From assembly GCA_037953625.1 (NCBI GenBank), contig CM075649.1:72943290-73007289 (forward strand): 64,000 nucleotides of DNA, given 5' to 3'. The stretch comes from Crotalaria pallida (Eukaryota; Streptophyta; Magnoliopsida; Fabales; Fabaceae). Positions 11,259 through 23,369 of the stretch are shown here, one piece after another (within the stretch, counting starts at the first letter, position 1; each line of letters starts with the position of its first letter). The notes under the pieces are model-generated. The model was not told the DNA's origin, searched no databases, and saw nothing but the letters and a program-made list of their open reading frames with translations. A program made the position numbers and the translations under genes.

Positions 11259-12306
11259 TGATGAGCATTTTATTTCCCATTATTCCTTGCATTATTTTAC
11301 TCCTATTATTGATACTTGTTGCCCATTTGACATTGATTAGCTTGATTTAGTGATTTTGAGTTTATTGGACTAATATTCCGAATATTGTTTAATTTGGGAT
11401 TATTTAGCCTAATTAATTCTATTTCTATTTTCAGGTAATATTTGGCACAAGGACACTTTGGGATGTTTGGAAATGAAGATTGAAGCATTGAAGTGAAGAT
11501 TGTAATTTGCATTTAGGTCCCTTTTTAATTGTAATTTTTAGAATAGTGTTTCTTAGGACTTGGGCCCATGTTTTAGGCCCATTTTCATGACTAAAGAGGG
11601 GAAATTCGTGTAACCCCCAAGACACACTCCCATTTCAGATTTCTCACTCTCTCTCTAGGTTAGAACTTCTCTCTTGGCTCTCCCAAGTGGTGGTGGCTGC
11701 TAGGGTTTTGTTTTTCCCCATTTCTACTCGTTTTTCTTCATTTATGGCCATGGAAGGCTAGACTTCAAGGGTTAATCCCTTTGGTATTGTATTATCTACT
11801 CTTGAGCTCTTGTTATTAATGCAATTTCATTTTCTCTTCTCTGTTTTCATGTTTATCGATGTGTAGTGGTTTGCTTAATTCCATTTCGTAGAGATAATAC
11901 ATGAATATAAATGCTTAATTTGTATTAACTCGTAAAAACTCCAATTCTGGTTTCTGATGCTTAATTAGAAGTTAGGGTTTGGAGTGATAACTGAATTTTC
12001 GCTTAGTATTTGGTTATCACGAGTTGGACAGAGGAGAGGAGAGGAATCGATCTTTAGTGAGCTAGGATTGAGTAGTGTACGTAGCCAAAGGGGTTTGCCC
12101 GCTTTTGTTTCTGATTTTCTTAGTTTTTATATTCTGTTTATGTTTTGTTCTTCACATTTGTCACACACAAAAACCCCCCCATTTTACTGCACACTACGTG
12201 TTTGATACTTTGCCTAGACCGATATTCGCTGGGAAACGACCTAGGATCACCTTCCTAGTACTACAGAATAAACACCTTTCATTTTGATCGGGTACGGCCT
12301 CGATCA
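11259..12306 (+). repeat. 3' LTR of the Athila element
   Basis: 1048 bp, the same length as the 5' LTR with one base different by eye. It is followed by the AGGGG target duplication and the rest of the T1 5' LTR. Confidence 0.95.
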
Positions 12307-12380
12307 AGGGGCTCGCGCTCAAGCGCGAGATCTGGCGCTCAAGCGCCAGCGCGCAGACCAGCAGCGCCAGATCTATAAAG
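12307..12380 (+). promoter_or_regulatory. T1 core promoter: TCAA-loop hairpins and TATA box
   Basis: TATAAAG lies at 12374-12380. Directly upstream are two perfect inverted repeats with a TCAA centre, CTCGCGC-TCAA-GCGCGAG and CTGGCGC-TCAA-GCGCCAG. Two more of this type (AGCGCTCAAGCGC and GTCGCGC..GCGCGAC) lie at about 2261-2296, now separated by the Athila element. The 3' LTR keeps all four near 33262-33363, some with CpG decay, and TATAAAG at 33388-33394. Promoter role is inferred from position. Confidence 0.6.
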
Positions 12381-12800
12381 ATCGCGCACTAGCCACCCCT
12401 CTCCCCATTTTCCTCCGCACCACTCACCCTCCCCTCCACCCAAATTCGACCCCAACACCTCCAACCACCACTAGAGCCACCATCCAGGCCGCCCCACCTT
12501 GGCCTCCACCCTTCCCCACGGTTCTCTCTCTCTCTTTCTCCCTCCTTCTCTCTCCTTCCTCCTCCTTAACCTCCACCATCTCCGGCCACCTTCTTCACCT
12601 CCGGCTGCCACCTTCCACCACCCCCACCACCATTAAGACCCCTCCCTCTCTCTTCCCTCTTGGTTTCTCTCTCCCTCTCTCTCTCTCTCCACCTTCTCCA
12701 CCGCCCTCCTCTTCCTCTCCGGCCGCCACCGCCGTGAGCCGTGGCCACCACCACGGTGAGTCTCCCCATCTCTCTCTCCTCGGATCTCACCGGCGTCATT

Positions 12801-15800
12801 TGTAACATCCCTAATTTTAATCCCTAAATATAATTATAAATTTTATCGAATTAAGTATATGTTTCTTAAAAATCAATCATTTAGTTGTTGGGTATTTTCA
12901 TAAAAGATACATTATGTTAAATTACGAAAGTATATTTAATTATATTTCAAAGTAAAGTCGTTTGTAAACAATTACCCTATATCAAAAATATACTCTGTAT
13001 GCTTTACTTTACTTTTGATATATTTCATAGGGAAATATTTTATTGGAAATATTTATAAGTTTCTTACTTTATGATTTTTAGTCTTGTATTAATGTCTAGT
13101 GTTTAAAATATGTTATTGATACTTTTAGTTTTTTTTTTAAAATAAAAAGAATAGGTAATATAAGTGTGTAGTGTGTTAGTAGAATGGAAAAAAAACCCTA
13201 AAATACTCCCTTCTAGTGCAGCAGCCGCTGCCCCCTCCCCCATCCAGCTCTCTCTCTCGTGAACTCACTCTTTCTCCCTCTCTCACCGTTTCTCTCCTTC
13301 TTGGCCGCAGCTCCTTGCCTCCATCGCCGCCAATCTCCAAACCACCATGGTCGCCGCTCACGTTCTCTCTCTCTTCGTCTCTGTTTCTCTATCTTCGACT
13401 GGACCACCGTCGCTGCTGGGAAACGCGTCGCCGCCACCCGTGGTCTTTGTTGCTTCTCGGTTGCGCGCTCACGGGCGTTCTCTCTCAAATTAGTCGGGAT
13501 TCGCGACCCGCTGCCCCAGGGCCGTGATCCGCCGCCATCGCTGTTCCTGGTTCGTGTGCCGCCGCTGCTACCGGAAGTTCGTGGAGTTGGTCACTGCAGG
13601 CTGCCAGTTGGACCGAGCCACTGCCACTATTGGTCCTTGAGTCACAGAAAACGAATCACCGCCTTGGCACCGTCGCCGTGCCTTGCCGGGTGACCTCGGT
13701 GGGGGAAAACGAGCACAACCCCTGACTGATCTGGCTGATGATGTCAAGTACAGTGTTGGAGTCAAACCGGACAGGGGTGGAGCCTTCGAACCGGACCAAT
13801 TTGCTCTCTGTTGCGTCGAAAACCATATTTGGGGGTAATCTCTAACGCTCTTTAACTGCTCGGTGTGGTGCTTTAATAATAATATTAATTTTAATATTAA
13901 TTAGTGATAATTATAATAATAAGTTGTTTGTAAATGTTATTGTTGTTTTAGGAAATAAATGGTATTTGGATTAAGTATTAATAAGTTCTGATTTTACTTT
14001 TTGTACTATTATTGATAACGATTTTGAGTAATTACTCTGAATTGTATAATACCGAGTTGACTGTTATGCCGAACGATGAGTTTTAAAAGTGTATTGGTAA
14101 ATTTGTTGGGTTCCTAAGTAATCGAGATGTAGTTTAGTTGGGTTGGATTATCCCTAAACTAAACAATACCCCGGTTAACTAGAAACCCGATATATTCGGC
14201 GTACGTTAACTCGGGATAAAATATTGAGCTTTAATTTCAAATTGAAAGGGGTTATAATTACTTGGACTTTGGAAATGTGATTTAGACGTGTTTTTGAACA
14301 AAGAGCACTCCCTTTCAATTCGGAATTTATAGCATTAAGTACATTAGGATTTGATGTTTTGTGAATCGTTACAAAAACTACTTGACTTTAATGAATTTTT
14401 GACGATTATGTGGGTTTTGAAAATTAATGTATTTTCAACAAAAAGCTGTACTATTTTATTGAAGGGACAACGGTTCTAATTTCATTTGACTCTGATTTAT
14501 GAATTTTAAGTAAACGATTTCGAACTTAGCTTGCTTCGATTTCCAAGCTAAAGTTCCCTTTTAGTAATGCTTCAACGTGTTAACTTTAATATGATTTTGA
14601 CGCATTTTCACATTTGCTATTAGTTTACTAATTGATTTTTAGTGTTTGGTTTTGAGAACACCGAATGGTTCCTTATCAACACTTTGTTAGATTATTTTGC
14701 ATATAATGGGAAGTATATATTTTCATAATGTATTAATCAAACAACTAATCCAATAATGATATTAATATAGTGTAAATAAAAAGGATTAAATGATTGTTGT
14801 TTGCCACGTGAGTAAGACTTTGTGCATCAAAACTGATTATATGATTTGTATGGTATGGTTAAACGATGAAGGAGCTGTAGGATCAGCCGCGATGCGAGAA
14901 ATAAACTGCGTTACGTTCGGGCATTATCGCACAAAAAGGAGCGTGTCTTTGGGAAAGCAAGGTAAGGGAGTGGTTATAGTGAGCATTGGTTTGTTCTAGG
15001 GAATAGGTTCTAATTAGTTCATAAGAGCTTGCTAGGATTTATATGTTATTTTGGTGTTATTAAATCCCTAGGATTACAAAGGAATGGAATAGTTTGATTT
15101 AATTAAAGAAATAATAAGTAAACTTTGAGAATGCATAAAAATTAGTATGTATTAATGCTAAATGCTCTTTATGTTAAATGTTGATTGAATTGGTGAATAT
15201 GTGTTAATGTGAGTAATTGATCTAATTTGTGAGTTATTTGGAATATAGGTGGATGTTTCTTTTATGTGATAATGCAAGTAATGTTGCCTATGATTCTAAG
15301 TGTGATAATTGTTTTGAATATAAATAAATGGAATTTTAAGAATAATTAAAGTTGCAGCTATGATTGATCCTTGGGATACACCGACCCATTAGGTGCCCTG
15401 TTAGGTGCAAGTTACCCATTAGGCACAAGTTACCCAATCCAGGTGCAAGTTACCTATTAGGTCCCGTAAATGCCCCGTTAGGCGGGTGTATCCAATGGAT
15501 CAATCATGCTGCACAATAATAAAAGTTTTGAAAAGAGAAAATGTGAATGTGATGGTAAAAGAGTTGAGATGTTGCTTTTAGTCCTAACGGGTGTCAACCG
15601 TGGCCTAATAGGTGTCAAGTTACCTGGATTGGGTGAAAGTCCTAGTGGGTGTGAAATACCCTAACAGGTACGCTAATCCCTAATGGTAAAGAAAAGATAA
15701 AATGATTTAAAATATGATGAGATGTGTGTATGTTGTCCTCTGATCGTGAGGAGACATACGATGTATTTGGGTATGTTAGCCTCTGATAGTGAGGTGACAT

Positions 15801-16448
15801 ACGGTGTATGATTTCGATAAAATGTATGACGTATAACTATGAGATGAAAACTGATAATATGAGTAAGTGAAGGTAATGAAAATGAGAAATATAAATGAAA
15901 TCTGAAATGGATTGCTAAATTGTGAATGCGTGATATGTGCCTGTGGATAAATTGTGCTATATGATCTAATTGATAATTGTGTCTGGTTTAGTGGATAATT
16001 ATGTCTAATTTCAAACTACTTCCCTATTTCATGTGCAATGCTCACTCCCTTACTATCCTTTACAGGTACAGAGATTGAGATTGCACTATTGCTGGCCGAG
16101 CAGGAGTACACTCCACACCGTGGAGTGTAATTTTAGTTTAGAGTGTATTATGGTCATTTTATTATAATTAATCTATTTTGGATTTTTGAAATAATCTAAT
16201 CACTGTAAGCCCGAGTTTGTTATATGTCGTGGTTAGGGCCGGTAAAGTTAATTATTATATTTAGAAGTTGAAATGTTTCTCTGAATTGTACTGGTTTGAC
16301 AGGTGAAAATTCTAAATTTTTGGGAAGTCCGATAAACGGAGGAAACTCTGCAGGATTTTCATTAAGTTTTAAAAAGAAATTTTCAAGTCCTAAGTAAAAA
16401 TCAATTTAATTATTAGTAATTAAACTATATAATTGTGAGGGTGTTACA
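12801..16448 (+). mobile_element. Solo LTR of a T1-related Tekay-like family
   Basis: 3648 bp, starts TGTAACATCC and ends GGGTGTTACA. It is flanked by TCATT (12796-12800) and TCGTT (16449-16453); the intact T1 3' LTR shows the empty site with TCGTT, so the difference is a CpG-type C-to-T change on the other strand. It shares modules with the T1 LTR: a GC-rich C/T-rich block (13216-13700), a TTTACAG/GTAC acceptor-like site near 16065, a CCGTGGAGTGTA block near 16120, and a TTTTTGGGAAGTCCG block near 16319. There is no internal region or second LTR, so it is a product of LTR-LTR recombination. Confidence 0.85.
15375..15815 (+). repeat. Short repeats within the solo LTR
   Basis: GTGCAAGTTACC and variants (with CCATTAGG, CTAACAGG, CCTGGATTGGG) recur in both orientations between 15375 and 15685. 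A second pair (CCTCTGAT.GTGAGG.GACATACG) lies at about 15737-15760 and 15779-15803. The copies are degenerate. The T1 and T2 LTRs carry their own, unrelated tandem repeats. Confidence 0.6.
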
Positions 16449-17642
16449 TCGTTACTGACCATGATCGCACTGGGCTTGTGTCGGGAACCCCGAGGCTCGA
16501 AGCTCTTGCCTTGGTCCAGCCGCAATCGTTCCCGCTAACGAGGAGCAACACCGACGCCGTCATCGTCGCCGAGCTAAAATCCAGGTTCTATTTAAAAAGC
16601 CCGAGGTAAGAGGATTCGCATTACCTTTACTTAAGAAGTAAATTCTAGGATGCTATAGTGGTAGCTGAGAATAGAGCAATTAAAAAGTATGTCAATGAAC
16701 CTTAGAGAAATCCCCGCTGACATAAATGAGTAATTAGAATTGTTAATTGAAACCACACTTTAGGGAATAAAAGGAATGAGCATAGAATAAGGTCCGGAAC
16801 GAATGAGCGTAATTAGAATATTAAAATAGTTAGAATAAAACAAAAACGTGAGCAATCATAAAAATAAAACCATAGGGGAAGTAAAAGGACAAGAGGGTAA
16901 ATGAAATAGGCAAAGAGAGAGTAGAATTAATAAATTAAAAGATAATAAGTATAATAGTATCCGAAGAATAAAGTGAGGTAAAAGAGGGATTAGTATAGGG
17001 AATAATAAAAACGTGCAAGACCGATTAGAGCAATAGGCGCAAAATAATGAATTAGATTTAAAAGAAAATAGGAAAACGATAAGCGGATTAATAAAAAGAT
17101 AATAAAACAAAGAGAGAGTACATTATGAGGGAAGTTAGGTAGAATGATGTAATAAAAATTGAGAAGCTAGATTAAGTTAATAGAGCAATTAAATATAATA
17201 TAGTTAATGAAATAGGAACAATGAGTTAGGTAATTGACTGAGATAAGGAAATTAAGAAATAATTAAGAATTAGTAACGAGAACTAGAATATACTATACTT
17301 GACCGTATTAATTAGAGTTGGATAAAATTGAGGGAAACTAACAAAAAGAAAAAGATTAAAGTAGAAAATATAGAAAAATGTGATAAGTTATAAACGAAAA
17401 TAAAGACCAAAAGATAGAGACAAGTATAAAAGAATTACTTAAATTATAAGAAGAAAGAAAGGAAGAGAAGAAGAAAAAGGAAAAGAAAGAAGGATATTGA
17501 AAATAGTGAAAAGTAAATAATGTGATGATAAGTCTATAAGTAAAGAAATGAGAGAAAAGAGAAAATACAGTAAATCAGAAAAAGAGAAAAGATATATGAT
17601 TAATAAAAAGGAAAAAGAGAAAGAGAAAGAAAGGTAAGAAAA

Positions 17643-17945
17643 TAAAAGTCCGATGCGAGCCTGGTAAGGCGTATCGGCATCGATGCGAGCCTGGTAAGGC
17701 GTGTCGATTAAAAAGGAAAATGGAAGTCCGATGCGAGCCTGGTAAGGCGTATCGACATCGATGCGAGCCTGGTAAGGCGTGTCGATTAAAATGGAAAAAA
17801 ATGGAAGTCCGATGCGAGCCTGTGAAGGCGTATCGACGTCGATGCGAGCCTGAGAAGGCGTGTCGATTAAAAGGAAAAGGGAAGTCCTATGCGAGCCTGG
17901 TAAGGCGTATCGGCATCGATGCGAGCCTGGTAAGGCGTGTCGATT
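17643..17945 (+). repeat. Tandem repeat in T1 5' LTR (GATGCGAGCCTGGTAAGGCG)
   Basis: Four units of about 75-80 bp, each with two copies of GATGCGAGCCTGGTAAGGCG followed by TATCG or TGTCGATTAAA. The third unit carries variants (CCTGTGAAGG, CCTGAGAAGG). The same four-unit array with the same variant third unit is in the 3' LTR, so it predates T1 insertion. An A/G-rich tract (about 17400-17640) precedes it. Confidence 0.85.
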
Positions 17946-18645
17946 AAAAAGAAAAAGAAAAGAAAATGATTAATGAATAAGGGAACTCCTAGCGCTCAGT
18001 ACCGTACGGCTGGCTGGGGCTGGACTACCTAATGAAAAATGGAAAAAAAAAAAAATAAAAGAATGGGAAAGGAAGAAAGAAAAGAGAATCAATAATTAAA
18101 GGAATGTGAGAATAAGTGAAGAACTAAAAGAGATCAATTATATGAATAATTATGAATAAAGTATATTAATAATTATATAGGCTTAGTTATTTGCTATGTC
18201 TTCTTTTAGGATTTATCTTTTTAAGTTCTGTGTAATGCTACCCTTCTTGATATAATTTTACAGGTACGGAAGCGGAACTTACACTGTTGCGGGCCGAACT
18301 GGAAACTCTCCACCACGTGGAGTGTATTTGTGATACCCTGAGCGAATTTTATTTTTAAAACTGTTATTTTTGTAATTTAATATGCGTAGTAATTGTATGC
18401 CCTGAATTTGTACTAATTGGGCTTTAGGATCTGATCTGGTTATTGAACTATTATGTTTTAAGTTCTTAAATATTCTGGACTGACAGGTTTTAAGAAGAGA
18501 ATTTTTGGGAAGTCCAAAAAACAGAGGAAACTCTGCCGGATTTTCGAAAAACCTTTTATAAGAAATCAAATTCTAAAATGAATTTTCAAACTCTGATTTT
18601 ATTAAAATTTAAAATTAACTAATTAAAGTGAGGATGTTACATTTA

Positions 18646-18657
18646 TGGTATCAGAGC
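18646..18657 (+). other. Primer binding site, initiator tRNA-Met (T1)
   Basis: TGGTATCAGAGC, 4 bp after the T1 5' LTR end, complements the 3' end of initiator tRNA-Met. Confidence 0.9.
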
Positions 18658-21199
18658 AGTTTCCCTCGGCCTTGGAGTGTGGAATCACAACTCCTATGGT
18701 TTACTCACCAAGCGAGTGATCAAATGTTAGTGTCAGGTTTTAGAATAGGCGAATAGGTACACTTAATTTAAGAGTTTTTAGTTAATTGTGGAATAACGTA
18801 ATCTTTTTCAGAACTCAGTCACCATGCCTCGGAGACGTACTCAGGATGAAAGGATGGCTGCTATACTTGAGAATCTGGTCCAAATGAATCAGAATCAGGC
18901 TGAAACAGTAGCAGAGGCCGCCGCAGCAGCAGCCGCCGCACTTCATCAACCACCAGACCCAATTGGCATCGATTGGCTAGCTAGATTCAGGCAGAACGAT
19001 CCGCCCAAGTTTGAAGGTGGCTACAATCCGGATGCTGCCCAAAGATGGCTCCAAGAATTGGAGAAGATTTTTCGCACAATGTCACTGCTCGCGGAGCAGA
19101 TAGTCCCTTTGGCGGCGTACATGCTCACTGGAGAAGCTAAATATTGGTGGGGGCGTGTACGAAGGGAAATGGAGATCGCTAACCAGGAGATCACCTAGGA
19201 TGTGTTCAAAATCAGGTTCCTAGGGAAGTACTTTCCAGAAGATGTTCGCCGAGAGAAAGAACTAGCATTTCTGAACTTAACCCAGGGAAGTATGAGTGTT
19301 GGAGAATATGATGCACATTTTGAGGATCTCATCCGATATGCCGGAAGCTACACGGATGCTGATGAAAGGACTAAGTGCATTAAGTTCGAGGATGGACTTC
19401 GAGGCGAGATTAAGGTCGCCTTTGAGTATCAGAATGTTGCGAGCTTGTCCGACCTGGTAAACATGGCTAGCACTTATGAAAAAGGATTGAGACAGGAGAG
19501 GTTGGAGCAACAAAACATGAGTATGCAGGGTGCTGGAAGTTCTACCAGGGGAGAAGGACCGACGCAAGAATCAGGCCCATATGGCGATATTAATGCTATG
19601 GCAATAGTACCAGTGGACACGGCTCCAGACGTGAATGCCCCGAGAACCAGGCCACCATGTCCACTATGTGGGAAATTCCATCGGAAACTGTGCCTAATAT
19701 TGAAACAGCACAGAAAATGTGACACCCTCAAAATATCCCAAGTAATTAATAAAAATAAAATGCTATTACTTGAGAATATATGGACTTGTTTAATTGTTAG
19801 AAAATACTGGATTCAAAATTTTTCTTTTTATTTCTAAAAAGTCGGGTGCACAAACCAAAGCGTAGGATATTTGGAGAATAATTTACATATTACTTTTCAA
19901 AAACGAATTCGACATTTGCTTTGCTCAGAAAATAATTTCGCAAATTCTAGATAGCATCCTTTTTGAAGATAGAATTTCATATCACAGAACTTAAGTAATG
20001 ACATCCAGATTTTCATCTAACCAACTGATACCATCTCAAAATGTCATAGCCGAATTCTTTTTAAATCAATATCAGAGTAAGCGGAAATAACATGACTATG
20101 TAATAAACTATGATATAAACATGGATTTTATTTATATATAAAGATACGTAATACATAGTCCAACGATAAAGAACTCCAAATTCCTAGAACAAGTCCATAA
20201 GGTTATGTATATATATGAACATCGAAATAGACCATAACCAAAATATCAAAACTCCAAGGCTGGTCTCATAGCACTGGTAGTAGCAGTAGTAGTAGAAGTC
20301 TCCAAGAAGTAACAGCAATCATCATTCAACATCATCGTCAGCAGCAAATCTCCTCCACAACAACCATCACACCGGATCCCTGATCCTCATCATTTACCTT
20401 ATGCACATACTTAGGGATCATTGCCTTCCTATTGATTCCCGATAGAATGAACGACAAGCTCGTTTCCGCTCTCGTCTTCGACAGGATCCTCCTTGATCTT
20501 ATTTGAAGCAGTAGTTACCCTACCACTGGGTACAAGGTCTGATGAAAACGTGACCTTAATACGACTCCTTGAAATAGATGGGGAGTCTCCTCTTGAATGA
20601 CTCTAAAAGAAAAAGGGTATGAGTGGGTAGGTCCGAATTGAAAACTGTGATACAAGCGAGTTGGTCGAGTGGGAGATGATCCATGGTAAGTATAAAAGTT
20701 GGTACATGCATAGGGTATATGATGGGAATCCTAAACCTACGAGGATGTAACCGAACCAGTGGATTAGGGTAATCAAGGGTAACCATTATCTCACCCTCAT
20801 ACACCACTCGGCAATCCTCGCAGATCCATATGCCACTAAGAATTAGGCGGACCTCGATGCAAGCGGTGTAACATGACATCACCTACAAGGGCATAGGGGT
20901 AAGGAAATATATACACATAATCAATAGAGCATAAATGTTGAAGTAACATGATTATGCACAGATAACCCCAACTCAGTTAACAGCCATAGTTAACACTTAG
21001 CAAACACTTAATGCAAATAAGATGTTCACATACTCATTCCTGATATACAGCCTTAACTAAATTAAGGGTAAGTGGCATGATGCCTGAAATCCTTATTTTT
21101 CGGAGATTCTCCCTCTAATGTCCTCACGGACGCCAATCCAAATTCAACAATGTATTTCCAAATCACGAATACGTTACCAAAACGTATAGCGTACTAGCT

Positions 21200-21440
21200 C
21201 GGAGGTGATAAAAACGTCACACTACCTGGTGAACGTCACGTCGCTCAAGGACGCAAACCTATCACTTCTCAACATACAACGGGTGTGATAAAAAACGTCA
21301 CCACCTCTGATGAACGTCACGTCGCCTACGGACGTAAACCTTATCACTTGTGATACACAACAGAGGTGATAAACAACGTCACCATGTCTGATGAACGTCA
21401 CGTCGCCTACGGACGTAAACCTTACCACTTGTGTGCAACA
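21200..21440 (-). repeat. Tandem TGACGT repeat in the T2 3' LTR
   Basis: Three units of about 80 bp, each with two ACGTCA (TGACGT on the minus strand) in the contexts GATAAAAACGTCA and GAACGTCACGTCG. TGACG is the core of as-1-type elements bound by TGA-class bZIP factors. The array is present in the other T2 LTR at about 28806-29040. Regulatory function is inferred. Confidence 0.65.
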
Positions 21441-21810
21441 CACCGTTGAAACATCCAATCAACAGTATACCACATACTGCCCACATTATCCACCTTAATG
21501 TGTCATCGAGCTAGTAGCAACTTTTAGCATTTCCAGAGGTCCTACTCATGTCATCCGAACATGAGTAAACAATCCAGCACTCAAGCTCTTAACTTAAAGA
21601 AATTGATTGGTCTATCTCAATTGATAATACATAACGTGCCACCCGAGCAACGTTATGACGTGCCACCCGAGCAACGTCCCGTCATCCAAACGGAATAATC
21701 ATCTCATAAATCAATTTCCTTTAAGTCTTAGATCGATTGGATTATTGTCATTTAAGTATTAACCAAATGGTCTAGGTTTGGAAATGATATTTCTAATATT
21801 CTAGGTAAAA

Positions 21811-22066
21811 CTACTCGAGTGTTCTTCATTTTTCCAGAAATTCATGTTTCAGTTTTCACCAAAATACTCGAGTGTTTTACATAGTCACTCGAGTGTTCCT
21901 CAGATTTTACCAAATTACTCGAGTGTTCTTATGGTTACTCGAGTGTTCTTCATTTGTTACCAAATTACTCGAGTGTTCTTCAGGATACTCGAGTATTCTT
22001 TATTTTCCAGAAATTCATGTTTCCGTTTTGGTCGAATACTCGAGTATCAATCCCCAATACTCGAGT
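21811..22066. repeat. Cluster of nine CTCGAG palindromes in the T2 3' LTR
   Basis: ACTCGAGT (or TACTCGAGTA) occurs nine times in about 255 bp, mostly followed by GTTCTT, and interleaved with TTACCAAATTACTCGAG and CCAGAAATTCATGTTTC. The same set is at about 29415-29672 in the other LTR. Palindromes of the same core occur in unrelated copia elements in this window. Confidence 0.85.
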
Positions 22067-22964
22067 GTTTTCAGACAGATAACACTGTAATTTGCATTTT
22101 AACATACCATTTCCAATTCTAGCCAATTCTAATCCAATCCAATGATCAACAGAGCTTACATTATACATATTAAACATGTTCCAACACAAAAACAACAACT
22201 TATTACACTGAATCGAATCTGAGCAACAATTTTGCATAAAAACACATTTTCAACAACTTAACATACCAAATTCAGTTCCACACACTTTTGACATGAAAAC
22301 AACTTGCATATAGCTCACATGCAACATATAGAACTTGCTCAGAACAATTTTAGAGTGCAGGTTGGTCTCCAAACCAATTTCCCTATTCAAACTAAGCCCT
22401 TAGAGCCTCTTGGTGGCTCTCTAATCAAATGTATGCAATTTAAACTCTATCTAGTGAATAAAGAGCTTCCCCCTTACCTCTTAGACGTGAATCAACAGAG
22501 ACTTTACCCAAAACTTAGCTTCCAAGCTGAATTCCCCAAACTCCACACTGAAACAGAGCAGTTTCAGCAGAGCACCAAGATTGAATTGGTTGATGCATGA
22601 AACAGCCATAAAAATTGGGGAAATTAGTCTCTATATACTCTCTACAATTCACACTAACTAAAGGAACAAGATTCACATGAGGAGGTTGTCTGAGCTTACC
22701 AGAATCAAGCTCCAAAGTAAGCTCCAGAAACCTGAGACAGCAAACAGACTCCAACTTCTAAGCTTCGATTCTTCCAATCTACGAACTCTCAGCTCACAAT
22801 CTTGGTATATTTGTGAAGCCCTGAATGTGAGCTTCACAATGGTGTATGATTTGTGGTTCGAATCAACCCAGAGAGGGAGAATCGATCAAAAGGAATTGCA
22901 AACCCTAATACATGCACAGCTAACAAATTCGACCAAATGGAGCTGAAGTCTCCAACCAAGAGGC

Positions 22965-23130
22965 TTTTATAGCAATCTCGGGGATCCATGCGTGTCGACA
23001 CGAAGACAAAGACGTGTTGAGGAAGACGATCTCGTGTCAACACACGAGAATCGTTAATGGTGACTCACCAAAACGCACTAACTCGTTCTTCACTGACCAG
23101 AATACTCGAGTATTTCCAAAACTACTCGAG
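22965..23130 (-). promoter_or_regulatory. Probable T2 promoter (3' LTR copy): palindromes and TATA box
   Basis: On the minus strand, two ACTCGAGTA palindromes (23125-23130 and 23105-23110) are followed by a CTCGTGT/ACACGAG inverted repeat (about 23030-23046), the 12-bp palindrome CGTGTCGACACG (about 22991-23002), and TATAAAA (complement of 22965-22971). The 5' LTR has the equivalents at 30729-30734, 30709-30714 and 30569-30575, but there the 12-bp palindrome is broken (GTGTTGACAC). Confidence 0.6.
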
Positions 23131-23369
23131 TATTTTGACCAGTTTTTGAAAAATATAATTTTATTTTCTTTCCCTCCAAAAACTTTCTAAAATTACTTCA
23201 AGGTCCCCAAGGCAGGGACTGATGTGAAAATATTTATTTTCTCATAATGAAACTATCTAATATTACCATTCATAATAAATCACTTTGAAATCACGAATAA
23301 AAATAATTAATTATAAATAAGCTTTAAAATTAACATATTAATCAGGGGTTAAAAATCTGGGATGTTACA

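Larger units (their letters stand above)
2323..12306 (+). mobile_element. Full-length Athila-like Ty3/gypsy retrotransposon, very young
   Basis: The 9984-bp element has 1048-bp LTRs (TGATGAGC...CTCGATCA). Target duplications of AGGGG lie at 2318-2322 and 12307-12311, and the empty site is seen in the T1 3' LTR near 33322. The LTRs differ at one base by eye (A/G about 20 bp downstream of TTGTTGCCCA), so the insertion is very recent. It has a perfect 18-nt tRNA-Asp PBS, a single uninterrupted gag-pol frame and a PPT. Athila identity rests on the tRNA-Asp PBS, the DLGAS protease motif and the gag-pol arrangement. Unlike many Athila elements there is no env-like ORF between pol and the 3' LTR. 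It is the only element here that looks autonomous. Confidence 0.95.
1900..18641 (+). repeat. 5' LTR of T1, in three pieces
   Basis: The pieces are 1900-2322, 12307-12800 and 16449-18641, separated by the Athila element and a solo LTR. After removing these and one copy of each target duplication, about 3100 bp remain, against 3116 bp for the uninterrupted 3' LTR at 32903-36018. The two copies differ by roughly 1-2% by eye plus small indels in GA-rich tracts. Order inside: AT-rich start, GCGCTCAAGCGC palindromes, TATA box, a C/T-rich GC-rich leader (about 12380-12795), a possible splice donor, an A/G-rich stretch with tandem repeats, a conserved splice-acceptor-like site near 18262, and the end. 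The Athila insertion sits about 65 bp upstream of the TATA box and probably disables this promoter. Confidence 0.88.
19718..23369 (-). repeat. 3' LTR of T2
   Basis: 3652 bp, minus orientation. It contains, in minus-strand order, two ACTCGAGT palindromes and a TATA box (23130-22965), a cluster of nine CTCGAG sites (22064-21814), a doubled ACGTGCCACCCGAGCAACGT (about 21636-21675), the TGACGT tandem repeat (21440-21200), and a CAG/TAG-type trinucleotide run (about 20275-20300). Confidence 0.9.

Noticed and set aside
12284..12805. 173-codon Pro/Ser-rich open frame, and similar frames at 13216-13693 and 33238-33773
   Set aside because: These are C/T-rich leader sequences of Tekay-like LTRs; low complexity keeps several frames open on both strands.
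12801..16448. Full-length retrotransposon rather than a solo LTR
   Set aside because: Only one copy of the terminal sequence set is present, with no PBS, PPT or gag inside.
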